This document shows, piece by piece, positions 6,249 to 6,507 of a stretch of 6,507 nt of DNA. Source of the stretch: Bacillaceae bacterium UBA7792. GTDB taxonomy: Bacteria > Bacillota > Bacilli > Bacillales > Cytobacillaceae. The translations under genes and the position numbers were made by a program. Numbering within the stretch: the first letter of the stretch is position 1; every line of letters starts with the position of its first letter. The notes beneath the pieces are model-generated. The model saw only the letters and a list, made by a program, of their open reading frames with translations, made no database searches and was not told where the DNA came from. Where the stretch lies: NCBI GenBank assembly GCA_002480735.1, contig DLCS01000085.1, positions 14,285 through 20,791 on the forward strand, given 5' to 3'.

Positions 6249-6507
6249 ATGGATTTGGATACAATTTTGTCATTTGAATGGGGTGCGATGGCACCGGAGT
6301 TTATCATTCTAGGTGTTGCGACCATTCTATCCATTGTCGACCTGTTTGCACCAAAGCATTTTAATCGAAGAATCTTGGGTTGGATTGGCTTTGCGGGGAT
6401 TTTAGTAGCGCTCGGAGCGCTCATCAATTTAATCGAATTAGAGCCAATATCGATCCTATACGATACTTTTAGACTCGATTCTTTTGCCAAAGCCTTTAAG
6501 ATTCTCT
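6249..6507 (+). CDS. nuoN: NADH-quinone oxidoreductase subunit N, N-terminal part (3' end outside window)
   Basis: NuoN (ND2 family) is the third antiporter-like proton pump, next to NuoK in the membrane arm. Only 86 full codons are in the window; the frame is open to the right edge. The product begins MDLDTILSFEWGAMAPEFII and continues LGVATILSIVDLFAPKH; a second hydrophobic helix follows (WIGFAGILVALGALINLI), then LYDTFRLDSFAKAFKIL. The pattern 'P-E-hydrophobic helix-D-L-F' and then 'D-x-F-x-x-F-x-K' is typical of NuoN N-termini. The start at ATG 6249 is fixed by an in-frame TGA at 6246-6248 and by the SD AGGGGGT at 6234-6240 inside the end of nuoM. The proton-channel Glu and Lys residues lie downstream and cannot be judged. 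Position and order (L-M-N) fully support the call. Confidence 0.94.
   Translation, partial: MDLDTILSFEWGAMAPEFIILGVATILSIVDLFAPKHFNRRILGWIGFAGILVALGALINLIELEPISILYDTFRLDSFAKAFKIL

Noticed and set aside
6221..6490. An 89-codon open frame on the - strand over the nuoM/nuoN junction
   Set aside because: The + strand here encodes the NuoM end and the NuoN start with good SDs; the antisense product is low-complexity and unrecognisable.
1..6507. A previously undescribed system (mobile island, defence genes, CRISPR, novel RNA)
   Set aside because: Nearly every base is accounted for by intact core nuo genes; only two short spacers remain, and both are described as structured non-coding DNA.

Overview
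This window is a stretch of a respiratory complex I (NDH-1, nuo) operon, all on the + strand. Order: the 3' end of nuoD, then complete nuoH, nuoI, nuoJ, nuoK, nuoL and nuoM, then the 5' end of nuoN, which runs off the window. The proteins read like those of a Gram-positive Bacillaceae member (Bacillus sensu lato, for example Neobacillus- or Mesobacillus-like). Reasons: moderate-to-low GC, strong purine-rich Shine-Dalgarno (SD) sequences, the short 139-residue NuoI, and nuoD passing straight into nuoH with no nuoE, nuoF or nuoG. That last feature matches the 11-subunit Nuo operon (A-B-C-D-H-I-J-K-L-M-N) known from Bacillaceae. I cannot name the species.

Layout: nuoD end (1-355) overlaps nuoH (355-1365) by one base. 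A 114-base gap (1366-1479) holds a compact palindromic element that looks like a dispersed repeat. Then nuoI (1480-1899), nuoJ (1896-2417) and nuoK (2414-2728) are joined by two 4-base ATGA overlaps. A second gap of about 138 bases (2729-2866) holds several competing inverted repeats but no gene. Then nuoL (2867-4735) and nuoM (4732-6243) overlap by ATGA, and nuoN starts 5 bases later at 6249. The operon is thus split into three tightly packed blocks (D-H, I-J-K, L-M-N) by two structured spacers.

How the genes work together: NuoD and NuoI belong to the peripheral arm (quinone site and the two 4Fe-4S clusters called N6a and N6b). NuoH links the quinone chamber to the membrane arm. NuoJ and NuoK form the first membrane proton path, and NuoL, NuoM and NuoN are the three antiporter-like proton pumps. 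The polar residues expected in the proton channels are present in NuoK, NuoL and NuoM, so the genes look intact and functional.

I found no mobile gene, defence system, CRISPR array, RNA gene or clearly new system. What deserves a second look is the non-coding material: the palindromic element between nuoH and nuoI, the competing hairpins between nuoK and nuoL, and the start codon of nuoL.
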